DNA of 64,000 bases from Saprospiraceae bacterium (GTDB lineage: Bacteria > Bacteroidota > Bacteroidia > Chitinophagales > Saprospiraceae): assembly GCA_029262995.1 (NCBI GenBank), contig JAJCYH010000028.1:18137-82136 (forward strand), written 5' to 3'. A program made the position numbers and the translations under genes. The notes under the pieces were generated by a model that searched no databases, was not told the origin of the DNA, and saw only the letters and a list, made by a program, of their open reading frames with translations. Of this stretch, positions 1 through 9,082 are shown in pieces. Numbering within the stretch: position 1 is the stretch's first letter; every line of letters starts with the position of its first letter.

Positions 1-1679
1 TCACACAAGGTAACACCGAGATTACAGGAAATTTTACGGTTCAGGAAGCGGCTGATTTTTCAAGCCTATTGGAAGTAGGAAAGCTACCTGCAAAAGTTCA
101 AATTATACAGGAAGATACAGTTGGTCCTTCCTTAGGTGCTGCCAATATCAAAAGTAGTATTAGAGCTTTGATGGTTGGTTTCGCCTTGGTATTGTTTTTT
201 ATGATCTTATACTATTCTGGAGGGGGTATTATATCAATTATTGCCCTATTGTTGAATCTGTTCTTCATATTTGGTGCCTTGGCGTCTTTTGGAACAGTAC
301 TTACTTTGCCAGGTATCGCAGGTATTATCCTTACTATTGGTATGGCGGTAGATGCTAATGTAATCATATTTGAAAGGATTAGAGAAGAATTGAGGTCAGG
401 CAAAACATTACTGGCCTCTATCAGTGATGGATTTAAATATTCCTATTCTGCCATTATCGATGCTAACGTTACAACAATTCTTGTTGCTATCATCCTCGCA
501 TATTTTGGGATGGGACCAATTAAAGGTTTTGCAGTTGTACTGATCATTGGTGTACTTACATCCTTGTTTACTGCTGTACTTATTGGTAGGATGATTATCG
601 AATGGTGGTTGAGAGGAAACAAGCGAAGCATAAGTTTTTGGAATGGTATAACTAAAAATACTATGTCAAACCTTAATATCGACTGGATTGGTAAGAGAAA
701 AGTAGCTTATGTTGTTTCTTCAGTGATTATTGTGGCTGGATTGGTATCCATCTTCACAAAAAGCTTTGATTTAGGTGTGGATTTCAGAGGTGGATATTCA
801 TACAACGTTACTTTTGATGAGAACCTAGGTATAGATGCTCAAACCTTAAGAACTGGTCTTACAGAGTATCTTGAAGCTGAACCTGTCGTAAAAGCAGTTG
901 ATACAGAGAATACGTTTAACATTGTTACGACATATTTAATTAAGGACAAAGGCGATGATGCTGCAGAAAGAGCAATTGCTAAACTGCATGAAGGAGTGGT
1001 TGCGGTAACGGGAACGACTGTAAGTTTTGCTGATTTCAAAACTACAGATGGATTAAGCCCTACCCAAGTTATCAGTTCTAGTAAAGTAGGACCAACTATT
1101 GCTGATGATATCAAGAAGAGTGCTTTCTATGCTGGCATTTTTGCACTATTGGTTATTTTCTTATACATATTTATCAGATTTAATAGATGGCAATACAGTA
1201 TGGGTGCGGTAGCGGCATTATTCCATGATTCATTGATTATACTTGGATTGTTCTCTATATTCTGGGGAATCCTTCCTTTTTCATTGGAAATCAATCAGGC
1301 GTTTATCGCAGCACTACTTACAGTGATTGCCTATTCTATTAATGATACTGTGGTTGTGTTTGATAGAATTAGAGAGTATTTGAATATTTATACTTCAAAA
1401 GATACAGATGAAGTATTAAATATGGCAATCAATAGTACATTCAGTAGAACATTGATAACTTCAGTAACGACAATGGTTATGTTACTTCCATTATTTATTT
1501 ATGGAGGTGGATCGATAAAAGGTTTTGCATTTGCCATACTGGTTGGAATCATCGTTGGTACATATTCTTCTGTTTTTGTTGCGACGCCAATAGTGCGTGA
1601 CTTGACTAAAGAATTGAAGGCTACAAAGGAGACTAAATCTGGAGCGAGCTTTTCAAAAGCTGCAGCTTCAGCAAAATAG
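1..1679 (+). CDS. secDF: SecDF protein translocase fusion, 3' part (5' end outside window)
   Basis: Inner-membrane SecD-SecF fusion that uses the proton or sodium gradient to help the Sec translocon release exported proteins. The reading frame is open from base 3, so the gene begins upstream; the TTG at 69 is an internal codon, not the start. The visible part holds the SecD membrane block with the conserved segment GMAVDANVIIFERIREEL (around 350-400), then the SecF half starting near 670 with the DLGVDFRGG periplasmic motif (around 770-800) and the SecF membrane block with AYSINDTVVVFDRIREYL (around 1330-1380). The D-N/D pairs in these two helices are typical of the family. Fusion of SecD and SecF is usual in Bacteroidota. 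A strong hairpin terminator follows the stop. Very sure of identity; the N-terminal SecD part cannot be judged. Confidence 0.96.
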   Translation, partial: TQGNTEITGNFTVQEAADFSSLLEVGKLPAKVQIIQEDTVGPSLGAANIKSSIRALMVGFALVLFFMILYYSGGGIISIIALLLNLFFIFGALASFGTVLTLPGIAGIILTIGMAVDANVIIFERIREELRSGKTLLASISDGFKYSYSAIIDANVTTILVAIILAYFGMGPIKGFAVVLIIGVLTSLFTAVLIGRMIIEWWLRGNKRSISFWNGITKNTMSNLNIDWIGKRKVAYVVSSVIIVAGLVSIFTKSFDLGVDFRGGYSYNVTFDENLGIDAQTLRTGLTEYLEAEPVVKAVDTENTFNIVTTYLIKDKGDDAAERAIAKLHEGVVAVTGTTVSFADFKTTDGLSPTQVISSSKVGPTIADDIKKSAFYAGIFALLVIFLYIFIRFNRWQYSMGAVAALFHDSLIILGLFSIFWGILPFSLEINQAFIAALLTVIAYSINDTVVVFDRIREYLNIYTSKDTDEVLNMAINSTFSRTLITSVTTMVMLLPLFIYGGGSIKGFAFAILVGIIVGTYSSVFVATPIVRDLTKELKATKETKSGASFSKAAASAK

Positions 1680-1705
1680 TATCTAAGTAAATAATAGAGA
1701 TATGT

Positions 1706-1741
1706 TAAAGCCCTTTCGTAATTCGGAAGGGCTTTATTTAT
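1706..1741 (+). terminator. Rho-independent terminator after secDF
   Basis: A 10-bp perfect stem (1706-1715 with 1727-1736), extended by a T-G wobble and two G-C pairs, closes a small loop and runs into a T-rich stretch. It sits 27 bases after the secDF stop. Confidence 0.85.
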
Positions 1742-1743
1742 TT

Positions 1744-1751
1744 TAGCTTTG
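1744..1751 (+). promoter_or_regulatory. Bacteroidota-type -7 element (TAGCTTTG)
   Basis: Matches TAnnTTTG and lies just after the secDF terminator, with its last base 10 bases before the ATG at 1762. A transcript from here would have a leader of only a few bases. No clear TTG -33 element is visible at the usual distance, so this rests on the -7 match and position. Confidence 0.5.
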
Positions 1752-1761
1752 AAATTTGATA

Positions 1762-2286
1762 ATGAGAAAATCAAGATTTATTAAACACATCAATCAATTG
1801 GCTGAAGAGGACCTTAGATCAGAACTATTGGAGTTATTTGATCAATTGGAAACAGTAAGGTCTTATTATCAAATGGAACTAGGATCTCAAGATGATCGGA
1901 AAAAAAAATACCTTCAAGCCAAGAAATTGATCCTGGCAAAGTATAAAACGAAGAGCATTAGAAAGCCGCGTAGACCAAGGATTCAAAAAGTAAAAAAGAT
2001 TTTATCAGAACTTAACAAACTCAGTGTGTTTAGTCATGAGATGATCGATATTTATCTTTTCGATGTTGAATGTGCTATAGATTTTATTAGGACATATGAT
2101 TACTTTACAACAGTTCTTTTTAATAATACAAGCTTTTCATATGAGAAAGCGCTTCAATTAATTGATCAGAACCTTATGCACGACCTTTTTAAAGAAAGAT
2201 GCATAGTAATTTTGGAAAGAAGTCGTTATATATTAGAGTTGCACCTTGCTATGAGTACTAACTTTGAAAAACATTATTCTGTGTGA
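1762..2286 (+). CDS. Small basic cytoplasmic protein, DUF6155-like
   Basis: A 174-residue charged, mostly helical protein without signal peptide or membrane segment. The pattern of an N-terminal HINQLAEEDLRSELLELF helix, a Lys/Arg-rich middle (around residues 45-80) and a C-terminal YEKALQLIDQ...FKERC segment resembles the DUF6155 family as I remember it; its function is unknown. The ATG at 1762 is preferred over the in-frame TTG at 1756 because it is a standard start right behind a -7 element. The stop TGA overlaps the GTG start of the next gene by four bases, so the two are translationally coupled. A shared role with the PorE-like lipoprotein is possible but only inferred from this coupling. 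Confidence 0.7.
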   Translation: MRKSRFIKHINQLAEEDLRSELLELFDQLETVRSYYQMELGSQDDRKKKYLQAKKLILAKYKTKSIRKPRRPRIQKVKKILSELNKLSVFSHEMIDIYLFDVECAIDFIRTYDYFTTVLFNNTSFSYEKALQLIDQNLMHDLFKERCIVILERSRYILELHLAMSTNFEKHYSV

Positions 2287-4259
2287 AAAGACAAAACTTA
2301 TACATATTTTTTGTTATTCAAATATTTATCTGTTCGTGTACCGTTACCAAACCTGTTAAAACAGGTGAAATGGCATTCGAGTACAAACAATTTGTCTTGG
2401 CAACAGAATTGTTGGAAAATGAATTTGAAGCTACTTCTAATGATCAGGTGAAGGCTAGAAAATCTATGTTACTAGCTAAAGCCTTCGATATGATTGAAGA
2501 GTATGGAGAAGCCTTACAATGGTATGATATTGCAGATCAATATTATAACAGTGACAAGTCTTCTATTGACCTTGCTTATTCATTAAAGCGAAATGAGAGG
2601 TATAAGGATGCCGAACAAAGGTTTCAAGAGATATATCAACATACCAAAGAAATAAAGTATTTAAAAGAGGTAAAGATCTGTTCTACTGCTTGGATGCAAA
2701 AGAAGAATGTTGATAATGTAAGGATAGAATCTTTGGCTTTTAATAGCTATTATTCTGAATATAGTCCCTGTTATTTTGAGGAAGACTTCATTTTGTTTTC
2801 ATCTGACCGTGAATCAAGTACTGGAAATAAAGTTTATAAGTGGAATGATAGTAATTTTTCAGACATTTTTGTTTCTGACAGGGAAGGCAGACAAGAGTAT
2901 AATTTTGATGCTCTCATTAACACAGAGCATAATGAAGGAACGGTTTGCTTCAGCAAAAACTTTGAAGAAATATTTTTTACAAGATGTTTTTCTTCAGAGG
3001 AACGCGATCAACACTGCAAAATATATTATAGTCAAAGGCCAAACGGATTTTGGTTGGAGCCAGAAGCTCTAATGTTTTTTGATGACAAAACCAATTTTGG
3101 TCACCCTTGTTTGATTGAAAACGATAGTGTCCTGATTTTTACAGCTAAGGCAGGAGGCAGCGATAACTATGATTTATATTATTCTGTCAAAATTGGCAAT
3201 GGATGGAGTGAAGCAGATATCATGCCTTCAAATATCAATACAGAGGGCGATGAAAAATTTCCAAAAGCCTATGGTGATACTCTTTATTTTGCATCTGATG
3301 GCCACATAGGTTATGGTGGGCTTGATATATTTAAGTCTATACTTCTAGACGATGGGAGTTGGTCACAACCTGTCAACATGGGCTGGCCGATTAATGGTGG
3401 GGCTGATGATTTTGATCTGGTTATAGAACCTAATTTCTCCAAAAACAACAATATTGCACTTAAGGGCTTATTCAGTTCATCAAGAAATACTGGTAATCGA
3501 TCAGATATATTTTCGTTTATTCAATTTGCCGAAAAACCCGAAATTCCAGACGAGGAGGTTGTAGAGGAGATAATGGAAACCCAATCCTTTGATGTTTATA
3601 TTTCTGGATTAGTGGTAGAAAATATACGAGAAAATGGTGACCCTAATGCTAAGATAATTGAAGCCATTAAATTGAATGAAGGCAGGGTGGATATAAGTTA
3701 TGAAGACACGATTGCATTTGAAAAATTGAATGAAAATGGGAGATTTTTATATAAGGCAAAATCTGAGCAAAACCATACAATTGTTGTAAAGACAAAAGAC
3801 CATTTGCATAAGCAAATTATAGTGACTATACCTCCATTTTCTAGTTTAAAATCTGATACAACAATCAATCTAAGATTTGTAATGGAAAGAATTGTGTATG
3901 ATACAGAAATCATTATTTCTAATATCTATTACGATTTTAATAAATGGGATATTCGGGAAGATGCGGAAGCTCCCCTTGATAGTTTGAGTGAAATGCTTAA
4001 GTTAAATGCGCAGCTAAAAATAGAATTGGGATCACATACAGACTGTAGAGGAGAAGATCAATATAATTTGAATTTATCACAAAAAAGAGCTCAATCCGTA
4101 ATGAACTACCTCAATAACAAAGGGGTAGGAGAAGATAGGCTTAAAGCGATCGGTTATGGAGAAACCAAGTTTGCCATTGATTGCGAATGTAATAGTTGTA
4201 CAGAAGAAGAACATCAGGCTAACAGGAGAACTACGTTCAAAATCCTGAAGCCTGAATAA
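2283..4259 (+). CDS. PorE-like lipoprotein: TPR, PD40 beta-propeller, regulatory fold, OmpA C-terminus
   Basis: A 658-residue exported lipoprotein. The N-terminus has a hydrophobic signal ending FICSC, with Cys19 the likely lipidated residue. In order: TPR-like helices (about 30-125), WD40-like PD40 propeller blades (about 140-410) with motifs such as ILFSSDRES and LYFASDGHIGYGGLDIF, a carboxypeptidase-regulatory-like beta segment (about 435-535), and an OmpA-type peptidoglycan-binding domain (about 545-658) with GSHTDCRGEDQYNLNLSQKRA. This four-part order is the one known for PorE, the T9SS component thought to tie the secretion apparatus to peptidoglycan. Other PD40-OmpA proteins of Bacteroidota look similar, so PorE itself is an inference. 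Start is GTG at 2283, overlapping the previous stop. The large T9SS-tailed proteins further right fit such a role. Confidence 0.8.
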   Translation: MKRQNLYIFFVIQIFICSCTVTKPVKTGEMAFEYKQFVLATELLENEFEATSNDQVKARKSMLLAKAFDMIEEYGEALQWYDIADQYYNSDKSSIDLAYSLKRNERYKDAEQRFQEIYQHTKEIKYLKEVKICSTAWMQKKNVDNVRIESLAFNSYYSEYSPCYFEEDFILFSSDRESSTGNKVYKWNDSNFSDIFVSDREGRQEYNFDALINTEHNEGTVCFSKNFEEIFFTRCFSSEERDQHCKIYYSQRPNGFWLEPEALMFFDDKTNFGHPCLIENDSVLIFTAKAGGSDNYDLYYSVKIGNGWSEADIMPSNINTEGDEKFPKAYGDTLYFASDGHIGYGGLDIFKSILLDDGSWSQPVNMGWPINGGADDFDLVIEPNFSKNNNIALKGLFSSSRNTGNRSDIFSFIQFAEKPEIPDEEVVEEIMETQSFDVYISGLVVENIRENGDPNAKIIEAIKLNEGRVDISYEDTIAFEKLNENGRFLYKAKSEQNHTIVVKTKDHLHKQIIVTIPPFSSLKSDTTINLRFVMERIVYDTEIIISNIYYDFNKWDIREDAEAPLDSLSEMLKLNAQLKIELGSHTDCRGEDQYNLNLSQKRAQSVMNYLNNKGVGEDRLKAIGYGETKFAIDCECNSCTEEEHQANRRTTFKILKPE

Positions 4260-4271
4260 TTATTCTAACTA

Positions 4272-4664
4272 TTACTCGCCATCAGCTACTGGATTTTCCA
4301 GTACATGAAGTTTTGCAAGCACTACAAAAGATGAATTTTGAAATTTTAATTCTGCGATATAACTTCCCGGTGTAAAATCTCTTTGTGGAAGTATTATTAA
4401 ATCTGAACCCATTACATTATAGCCCTTATGCTTGTTTGTAGCTGTTTCTACAGTACGTAATGATTTAATAGGTTCGGCTGACCTGATTTTGATGATTTGT
4501 CTCTTTTCTTCAAATTTCATTGTGAAATCGAAAGGAATATCTTCAGCGTTCATCACTTCAATAATGACAGTCTGATCATTTTCTGAATGAATAGCGGTTA
4601 AAGAATCATTACCTGCAAATGAGATAAAATTGAATGAGATTAATAAGCTTATGAATAACTGCAT
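4272..4664 (-). CDS. Small exported protein of unknown function
   Basis: A 130-residue protein with a clear signal peptide (MQLFISLLISFNFISFAG). I chose the ATG at 4664 over the upstream TTG at 4691 because it places the signal peptide at the N-terminus. The mature part is beta-rich, and the stretch with LIILPQRDFTPGSYIAEL is distantly reminiscent of the last strands of a T9SS sorting domain or a small Ig-like fold; this similarity is weak. The gene converges on the PorE-like gene with a 12-base gap. I do not recognise a family. Confidence 0.6.
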   Translation of the reverse strand: MQLFISLLISFNFISFAGNDSLTAIHSENDQTVIIEVMNAEDIPFDFTMKFEEKRQIIKIRSAEPIKSLRTVETATNKHKGYNVMGSDLIILPQRDFTPGSYIAELKFQNSSFVVLAKLHVLENPVADGE

Positions 4665-4804
4665 GAATTTTGTTTTACTACATGTATCCAAAATTCATAC
4701 CATAATTATGCTTTTGAAAATATAAATTAGCAAACAAAGTAATTACTCTTTTCTATTAACTTAAAATAGAATTATTACTGGAGCAAATATAATTAATGAA
4801 AATC

Positions 4805-5491
4805 TTAATGATCAAGGAATTTATAACCTACACCATGTATCGACTTGATGTGCTTGGGTTGCTTGGGATCTTCTTCTAAATGTTTTCTAAGGGATGCTAT
4901 GAAGTTATCTATGGTACGTGTTGAAGGAAATACATCATAGCCCCAGACTGACTTTAGAATGTCATGTCTTGAAACTACTTCATTTTTGTGTTGAATTAAA
5001 TACTTAATAATGTGAAGTTCTTTTTGACTTAGTTCAATCTTAGTTTCATTTTTAGTGGCTTCAAAAGTTTTAAAGTTTATCATACAATTACCAAATCGTA
5101 CAATTTCCAATTCTTGTTGATTGTTTTTTTCACCTTGTCTTTTCAAAAGATTTTGAATCCTGATTAATAGTTCTTCAATTTCAAATGGCTTGCTCAGGTA
5201 ATCATCAGCTCCAGATTTTAGACCCTTTATTCTATCTGAAGAAGTGTCTTTGGCAGAGATGATTATAACAGGTAAATTGGCATGCTTTACGCTTAAGGTT
5301 TTTAATATTTCTAATCCACTTAACTTTGGCAACATTAAATCTAGGATAATGAGGTCAAAATGTTCTGATTCAAACTTTTGGATGGCCATTTCTCCGTCTT
5401 CAACTGCAATCACTTCATAGTTCTCCAACTCTAAATTAAGTTGGATTACCTTACGCAAAGCTTTTTCATCTTCAACCAATAATATCCTCAT
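4805..5491 (-). CDS. OmpR/PhoB-family response regulator
   Basis: A 228-residue DNA-binding response regulator. The receiver domain (1-115) has the acidic pocket VEDE at residues 6-9, phospho-acceptor Asp51 in LIILDLMLP, a Ser in IIISAKD and the conserved Lys in YLSKPF. The C-terminal winged-helix domain (about 130-228) has ELSQKELHIIKYL and the recognition region RTIDNFIASLRKHLE. The ATG at 5491 opens directly on MRILLVEDE and lies 4 bases after the stop of the sensor kinase gene, so it is preferred over the upstream TTG at 5518. It should be phosphorylated by the kinase encoded upstream in the same operon. Target genes cannot be read from the sequence. Confidence 0.93.
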   Translation of the reverse strand: MRILLVEDEKALRKVIQLNLELENYEVIAVEDGEMAIQKFESEHFDLIILDLMLPKLSGLEILKTLSVKHANLPVIIISAKDTSSDRIKGLKSGADDYLSKPFEIEELLIRIQNLLKRQGEKNNQQELEIVRFGNCMINFKTFEATKNETKIELSQKELHIIKYLIQHKNEVVSRHDILKSVWGYDVFPSTRTIDNFIASLRKHLEEDPKQPKHIKSIHGVGYKFLDH

Positions 5492-5495
5492 CTGA

Positions 5496-6446
5496 TTATG
5501 TTGTAAAAGTAATTTCAAATATGCTTCCTCTGGGTTTATTATCTAGGATTTGAATAGAAGCATTATGTGCTTTACATATTTCCTTTACAATAAAAAGTCC
5601 CAATCCTGTACCTTTGGATGCCCTTACTTCCTCGTTTCCAATGCGATAAAATTTATCAAGAATTCTCTTTTTTTCATGATTTGCTATGCCTATTCCATAA
5701 TCTAATACGACTAGAGTTGTTGCTTTATTGGTTTGCTTTGTTTTTATCTCTATGACCCTTGACTGATCGGAATACTTTATAGAATTGTCAAGCAAGTTAT
5801 CAATCAATTTAATAAGAGATTCTTTATCGGCTTTTATTGGAATATAATCCGAATTGGACTCAAATTTAAATTCGTAATCAATGAATACTTTTCTTAAGCG
5901 GTTAATTCTATTGTGAACAATTTCGTTAAGATCAAAATTTTCAAAATTATAGTGATAATTATTATCCATTTGCGTTACAGTAAGGATATTGTTAACCAAA
6001 GACTCTAATCTTCTTGTTTCATCACTAGCTGTTCTAATTAGCTCTTGACTTTTCTCCTTTGATATTACTTTATTTATAAGCGTATGGTTGATTAACTTTA
6101 AAGAAGAAATGGGTGTTTTTAATTCGTGTGTTACCGATAAGAGGAAATTGTTTAATTTTTTATTGGCTTTGATTTCAGTCCAAAAGGCTCTATTGATTAG
6201 CAATAGACTCACAAGTATAGATATTGCAAATACAAATCCTTCACCAATAACCATCCATTGTGACCTTTCGTATGCTTTTTGTAGTTGAAGCAAATTTTCA
6301 GGTTGACTAATTTGCGACATTGCTTTTTTGAGTTGATAGATTTCACTGTTTTTTTGAGATAGTAAAATGGTCCACCAAGTAAAAGCGGATACTAGATAAG
6401 CCATTAAAACAAATTGGAATATTCGGTATGTCCGGATTTTTCGCAT
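5496..6446 (-). CDS. Membrane sensor histidine kinase
   Basis: A 316-residue kinase. Two membrane helices (about 10-28 and 66-84) enclose a short extracytoplasmic loop of roughly 40 residues, too small for a typical ligand-binding sensor domain. The HisKA domain has the phospho-acceptor His107 in SVTHELKTPISSLKL; the HATPase domain has the N box (IDNLLDNSIKYS), G1 box (LDYGIGI) and G2 box (GTGLGLFIVKEI). It is the second gene of the hemL-kinase-regulator operon, starting at an ATG 7 bases after the hemL stop. The tiny sensor loop suggests it senses membrane state or works with a partner; this is inference. Confidence 0.93.
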   Translation of the reverse strand: MRKIRTYRIFQFVLMAYLVSAFTWWTILLSQKNSEIYQLKKAMSQISQPENLLQLQKAYERSQWMVIGEGFVFAISILVSLLLINRAFWTEIKANKKLNNFLLSVTHELKTPISSLKLINHTLINKVISKEKSQELIRTASDETRRLESLVNNILTVTQMDNNYHYNFENFDLNEIVHNRINRLRKVFIDYEFKFESNSDYIPIKADKESLIKLIDNLLDNSIKYSDQSRVIEIKTKQTNKATTLVVLDYGIGIANHEKKRILDKFYRIGNEEVRASKGTGLGLFIVKEICKAHNASIQILDNKPRGSIFEITFTT

Positions 6447-6453
6447 CGAGCTA

Positions 6454-7752
6454 TTAGTTCATAAAAGCTTCATCTAAGCTTTGATTTATTAAGGTCGCTG
6501 CTTTCTCTAATGTGCTCTTGTCATGAGCCGCGGAAATGAATCCAACTTCATAACCAGAAGGGCCAATATATACACCATTGTCTAATAGGAATTTATGCAT
6601 TTTCTTAAAGATGACCATATTGTCTGCATTGATATCATTTGCGGTAATGGCCCTTTTTGTGCTAAAGTTAAACCAAAAAATAGAAGCAATACTTTGAATG
6701 CTAAAGTCATATCCCTTTGATTCTGCATGACTTTTTATTAATCCTACAAGATATTGAGTTTTAGCTTCTAGATCTTCATAAAATCCTGGTTTCAATATTT
6801 CTTTAAGCATTGCAATTCCTGCAGATATTGCTAAAGGGTTAGCAGATAGAGTTCCTGCTTGATAGACTTCACCTAATGGTGCTATGTGGGACATTATTTC
6901 CTTACTACCTCCAAATGCACCGACTGGTAAACCACCACCGATTATTTTGCCAAATGTTATTATATCAGGTTTAATGGAATAATAGCCACTTGCTCCTTCA
7001 AACCCAAGACGGAAACCAGATATTACTTCATCAAAAATAAGGAGAACGCCATATTCGTCACATAATTTTCTGAGCCAGCTTAGATAATTCCTGTCTTGTA
7101 TGAGCAAGCCATTATTGGCAGGAACGGGTTCTATAATAATTGCAGCTATATCATTGTTTGATTTTAGTAATTCTATTAAGGCTTGGAGATCATTTAATTC
7201 AAGAACTAAAGTTTCTTTGACGTACGAATCTGGAATTCCAGCACTTGTTGAAACGCCTGAAGTGACCAAACCACTACCAGCCTTAACAAGCATTGAGTCA
7301 ACATGACCGTGATAGCAACCGTTGAATTTGATAATTTTATTTTTGCCTGTATAGCCTCTGGCTAATCTGATCGCTGACATAACTGCCTCAGTACCAGAGC
7401 TGACAAATCGTATCATTTCAAGGTACTTGTGATTATCAAGCAATAAATGGCCTATTTCATTTCCTAGTGCAGTTGGTGTACCAAACGAGGTCCCTTTTAT
7501 GAGAGCTTTTTGGACAGCATTTTTTACACTTGCATTATTATGACCTAAGATCAGTGGTCCCCAACTGTAACAAAAGTCAATGTATTCATTGCCATCTACG
7601 TCTGTTATAATACAACCATCCCCAGAATCTATAAAGATTGGGGCTCCATCAACAGATTTAAATGCCCTCACTGGAGAATGAACGCCTCCTGGGAACATCG
7701 TTTTAGCGTCTTCAAACAGTTTTTCTGATTTTTCTCTTCTCAATTCCTTCAT
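6454..7752 (-). CDS. hemL: Glutamate-1-semialdehyde 2,1-aminomutase
   Basis: PLP enzyme that converts glutamate-1-semialdehyde into 5-aminolevulinate in the C5 route to heme. The 432-residue length is normal for the family. Recognisable segments are FPGGVHSPVRAF near the N-terminus, FVSSGTEAVMSAIRLARG (cofactor phosphate site), YHGHVDSM, LIFDEVISGFR and the PLP-lysine segment FGKIIGGGLPVGAFGG. The start is the ATG at 7752; the in-frame TTG at 7764 lies inside the promoter. It is the first gene of a leftward operon with a two-component system only 7 bases downstream, an unusual pairing. A TAACTTTG -7 element ends 10 bases before the start codon. Confidence 0.95.
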   Translation of the reverse strand: MKELRREKSEKLFEDAKTMFPGGVHSPVRAFKSVDGAPIFIDSGDGCIITDVDGNEYIDFCYSWGPLILGHNNASVKNAVQKALIKGTSFGTPTALGNEIGHLLLDNHKYLEMIRFVSSGTEAVMSAIRLARGYTGKNKIIKFNGCYHGHVDSMLVKAGSGLVTSGVSTSAGIPDSYVKETLVLELNDLQALIELLKSNNDIAAIIIEPVPANNGLLIQDRNYLSWLRKLCDEYGVLLIFDEVISGFRLGFEGASGYYSIKPDIITFGKIIGGGLPVGAFGGSKEIMSHIAPLGEVYQAGTLSANPLAISAGIAMLKEILKPGFYEDLEAKTQYLVGLIKSHAESKGYDFSIQSIASIFWFNFSTKRAITANDINADNMVIFKKMHKFLLDNGVYIGPSGYEVGFISAAHDKSTLEKAATLINQSLDEAFMN

Positions 7753-7761
7753 TTTATAACA

Positions 7762-7769
7762 CAAAGTTA
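7762..7769 (-). promoter_or_regulatory. Bacteroidota-type -7 element (TAACTTTG) for hemL operon
   Basis: Reverse-strand TAACTTTG fits TAnnTTTG. The spacing to the ATG at 7752 implies a leader of only a few bases. The dusB promoter carries the same octamer followed by TGT. No well-spaced -33 TTG was found. Confidence 0.55.
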
Positions 7770-7870
7770 AAGCTTAAGGCCAATTGTTTGCTTGTAGTCA
7801 AGATAATTGTGTTTATCAAAAACTATTATAAATAACTTCCTTAATTTTACATTCTTCATTTTATACAGAC

Positions 7871-9034
7871 TTGAGATTAAATATAGCAGAATCGATTCGT
7901 GAAGTTCTATGTGATAGAAATCCTGTAAGCATATACGGTCTTGGGACTCTATGCCTTACACAGACCCCTGCGCAATATGGTGAACAACGTACTTCGTTGC
8001 TGCCTCCTCAGATGAAACTGGACTTTACGGAAAGTAGCTCTAGTAATGATTATCTAAGCCAATGGCTCGTTGATAAGTATGACATCTCTGCTGTTTTAGC
8101 CAATGAGGCTATTAAAACCTTCTCAGAATCAGTTTTAAATGTTTTGTTGAACTACGGATCTGCAAGAATTCATGGTGTAGCATTATTGTCAAGGGACAAG
8201 GAAAATCAGATTATTTGCAAGGCATCTGATGATTTGACATCATGCTTTTATAAATCATTCCCTGAAGTAAGCTTAATTCCACCTACCAAACAGCAGATTT
8301 CAACAGATAAAGGCGATGTTTCTAATGAAGAAAAAATTCAGGAGCTTGAAGAAGAAATAGCAAAACCTAAGAATACCACTGAAAAATCTAAAGAAATTAA
8401 AGTTGAGCAACCAGATGAACCAGACTTTGAAAAACATTCAAAGCTTTTAGAGACAGATGAGCTTACAGCGGAAGATATGATTGTTTTTGATCTTGAATCT
8501 GAGATTAAAAAACTGGAAAAGGAAAGTCAGGAAGCCGCTATAGACCCTAATTTATCAAAGCCACCAAGTCTTAAAGTTAATAGATCTCGAAGGCGCATAT
8601 TTGGATATTTCCTTCTCGTTGCTTCTGTTATAGCCTTGATGGTGCTTGGAATTGATGCTTGTCGCAAAATGAAATCTGAAAAAAGTGTTGTTGAACCTGG
8701 AACACAAATGGGTGTTTTTCAGGGTGCAATTGCAAATGATTCACTTGCCCAGAATATGCTAGAGGGTTCAGAGATGAATACCATAGCTGAATTGGAGTCC
8801 TGTATAATCATTACAGGTGTTTTTTCTTCTGAACTAAATGTTGATAAGATGGATAAGCTTATCCTAGAATATGGATATGAACCATATACTTCAAAAATTG
8901 GCATTTATACAAGAGTTGGATTGCAATTTGATTGTGGTGATGTTGATCTAGAAGATTTTATCCAAAAAGTAAGATCCGAAATCTCTCCCAAAGCTTGGTA
9001 TCTGAACCCAGAATTGTATGTTGCCTATCAATAA
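7871..9034 (+). CDS. HU-CCDC81-type domain / membrane / SPOR-like protein
   Basis: A 387-residue protein. The N-terminus (1-120) resembles the CCDC81-like prokaryotic HU domain typical of Bacteroidota proteins, with NPVSIYGLGTL in the place of the family's conserved VPGFGGF-like turn. A charged, low-complexity linker with coiled-coil tendency follows (about 145-235), then one membrane helix (about 245-262, FGYFLLVASVIALMVLG). The C-terminal 80 residues beginning CIIITGVF look like a SPOR-type peptidoglycan-binding domain, which would lie in the periplasm. Such an architecture suggests a link between envelope and nucleoid, but no function is proven. There is no ATG near the N-terminus; TTG at 7871 is the only start that keeps the first domain whole. 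It is divergent from hemL. Confidence 0.78.
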   Translation: MRLNIAESIREVLCDRNPVSIYGLGTLCLTQTPAQYGEQRTSLLPPQMKLDFTESSSSNDYLSQWLVDKYDISAVLANEAIKTFSESVLNVLLNYGSARIHGVALLSRDKENQIICKASDDLTSCFYKSFPEVSLIPPTKQQISTDKGDVSNEEKIQELEEEIAKPKNTTEKSKEIKVEQPDEPDFEKHSKLLETDELTAEDMIVFDLESEIKKLEKESQEAAIDPNLSKPPSLKVNRSRRRIFGYFLLVASVIALMVLGIDACRKMKSEKSVVEPGTQMGVFQGAIANDSLAQNMLEGSEMNTIAELESCIIITGVFSSELNVDKMDKLILEYGYEPYTSKIGIYTRVGLQFDCGDVDLEDFIQKVRSEISPKAWYLNPELYVAYQ

Positions 9035-9082
9035 GGTTCAAAGTAATGACTTAAGTGTAGCATTAAGTAATACAATACTTTA

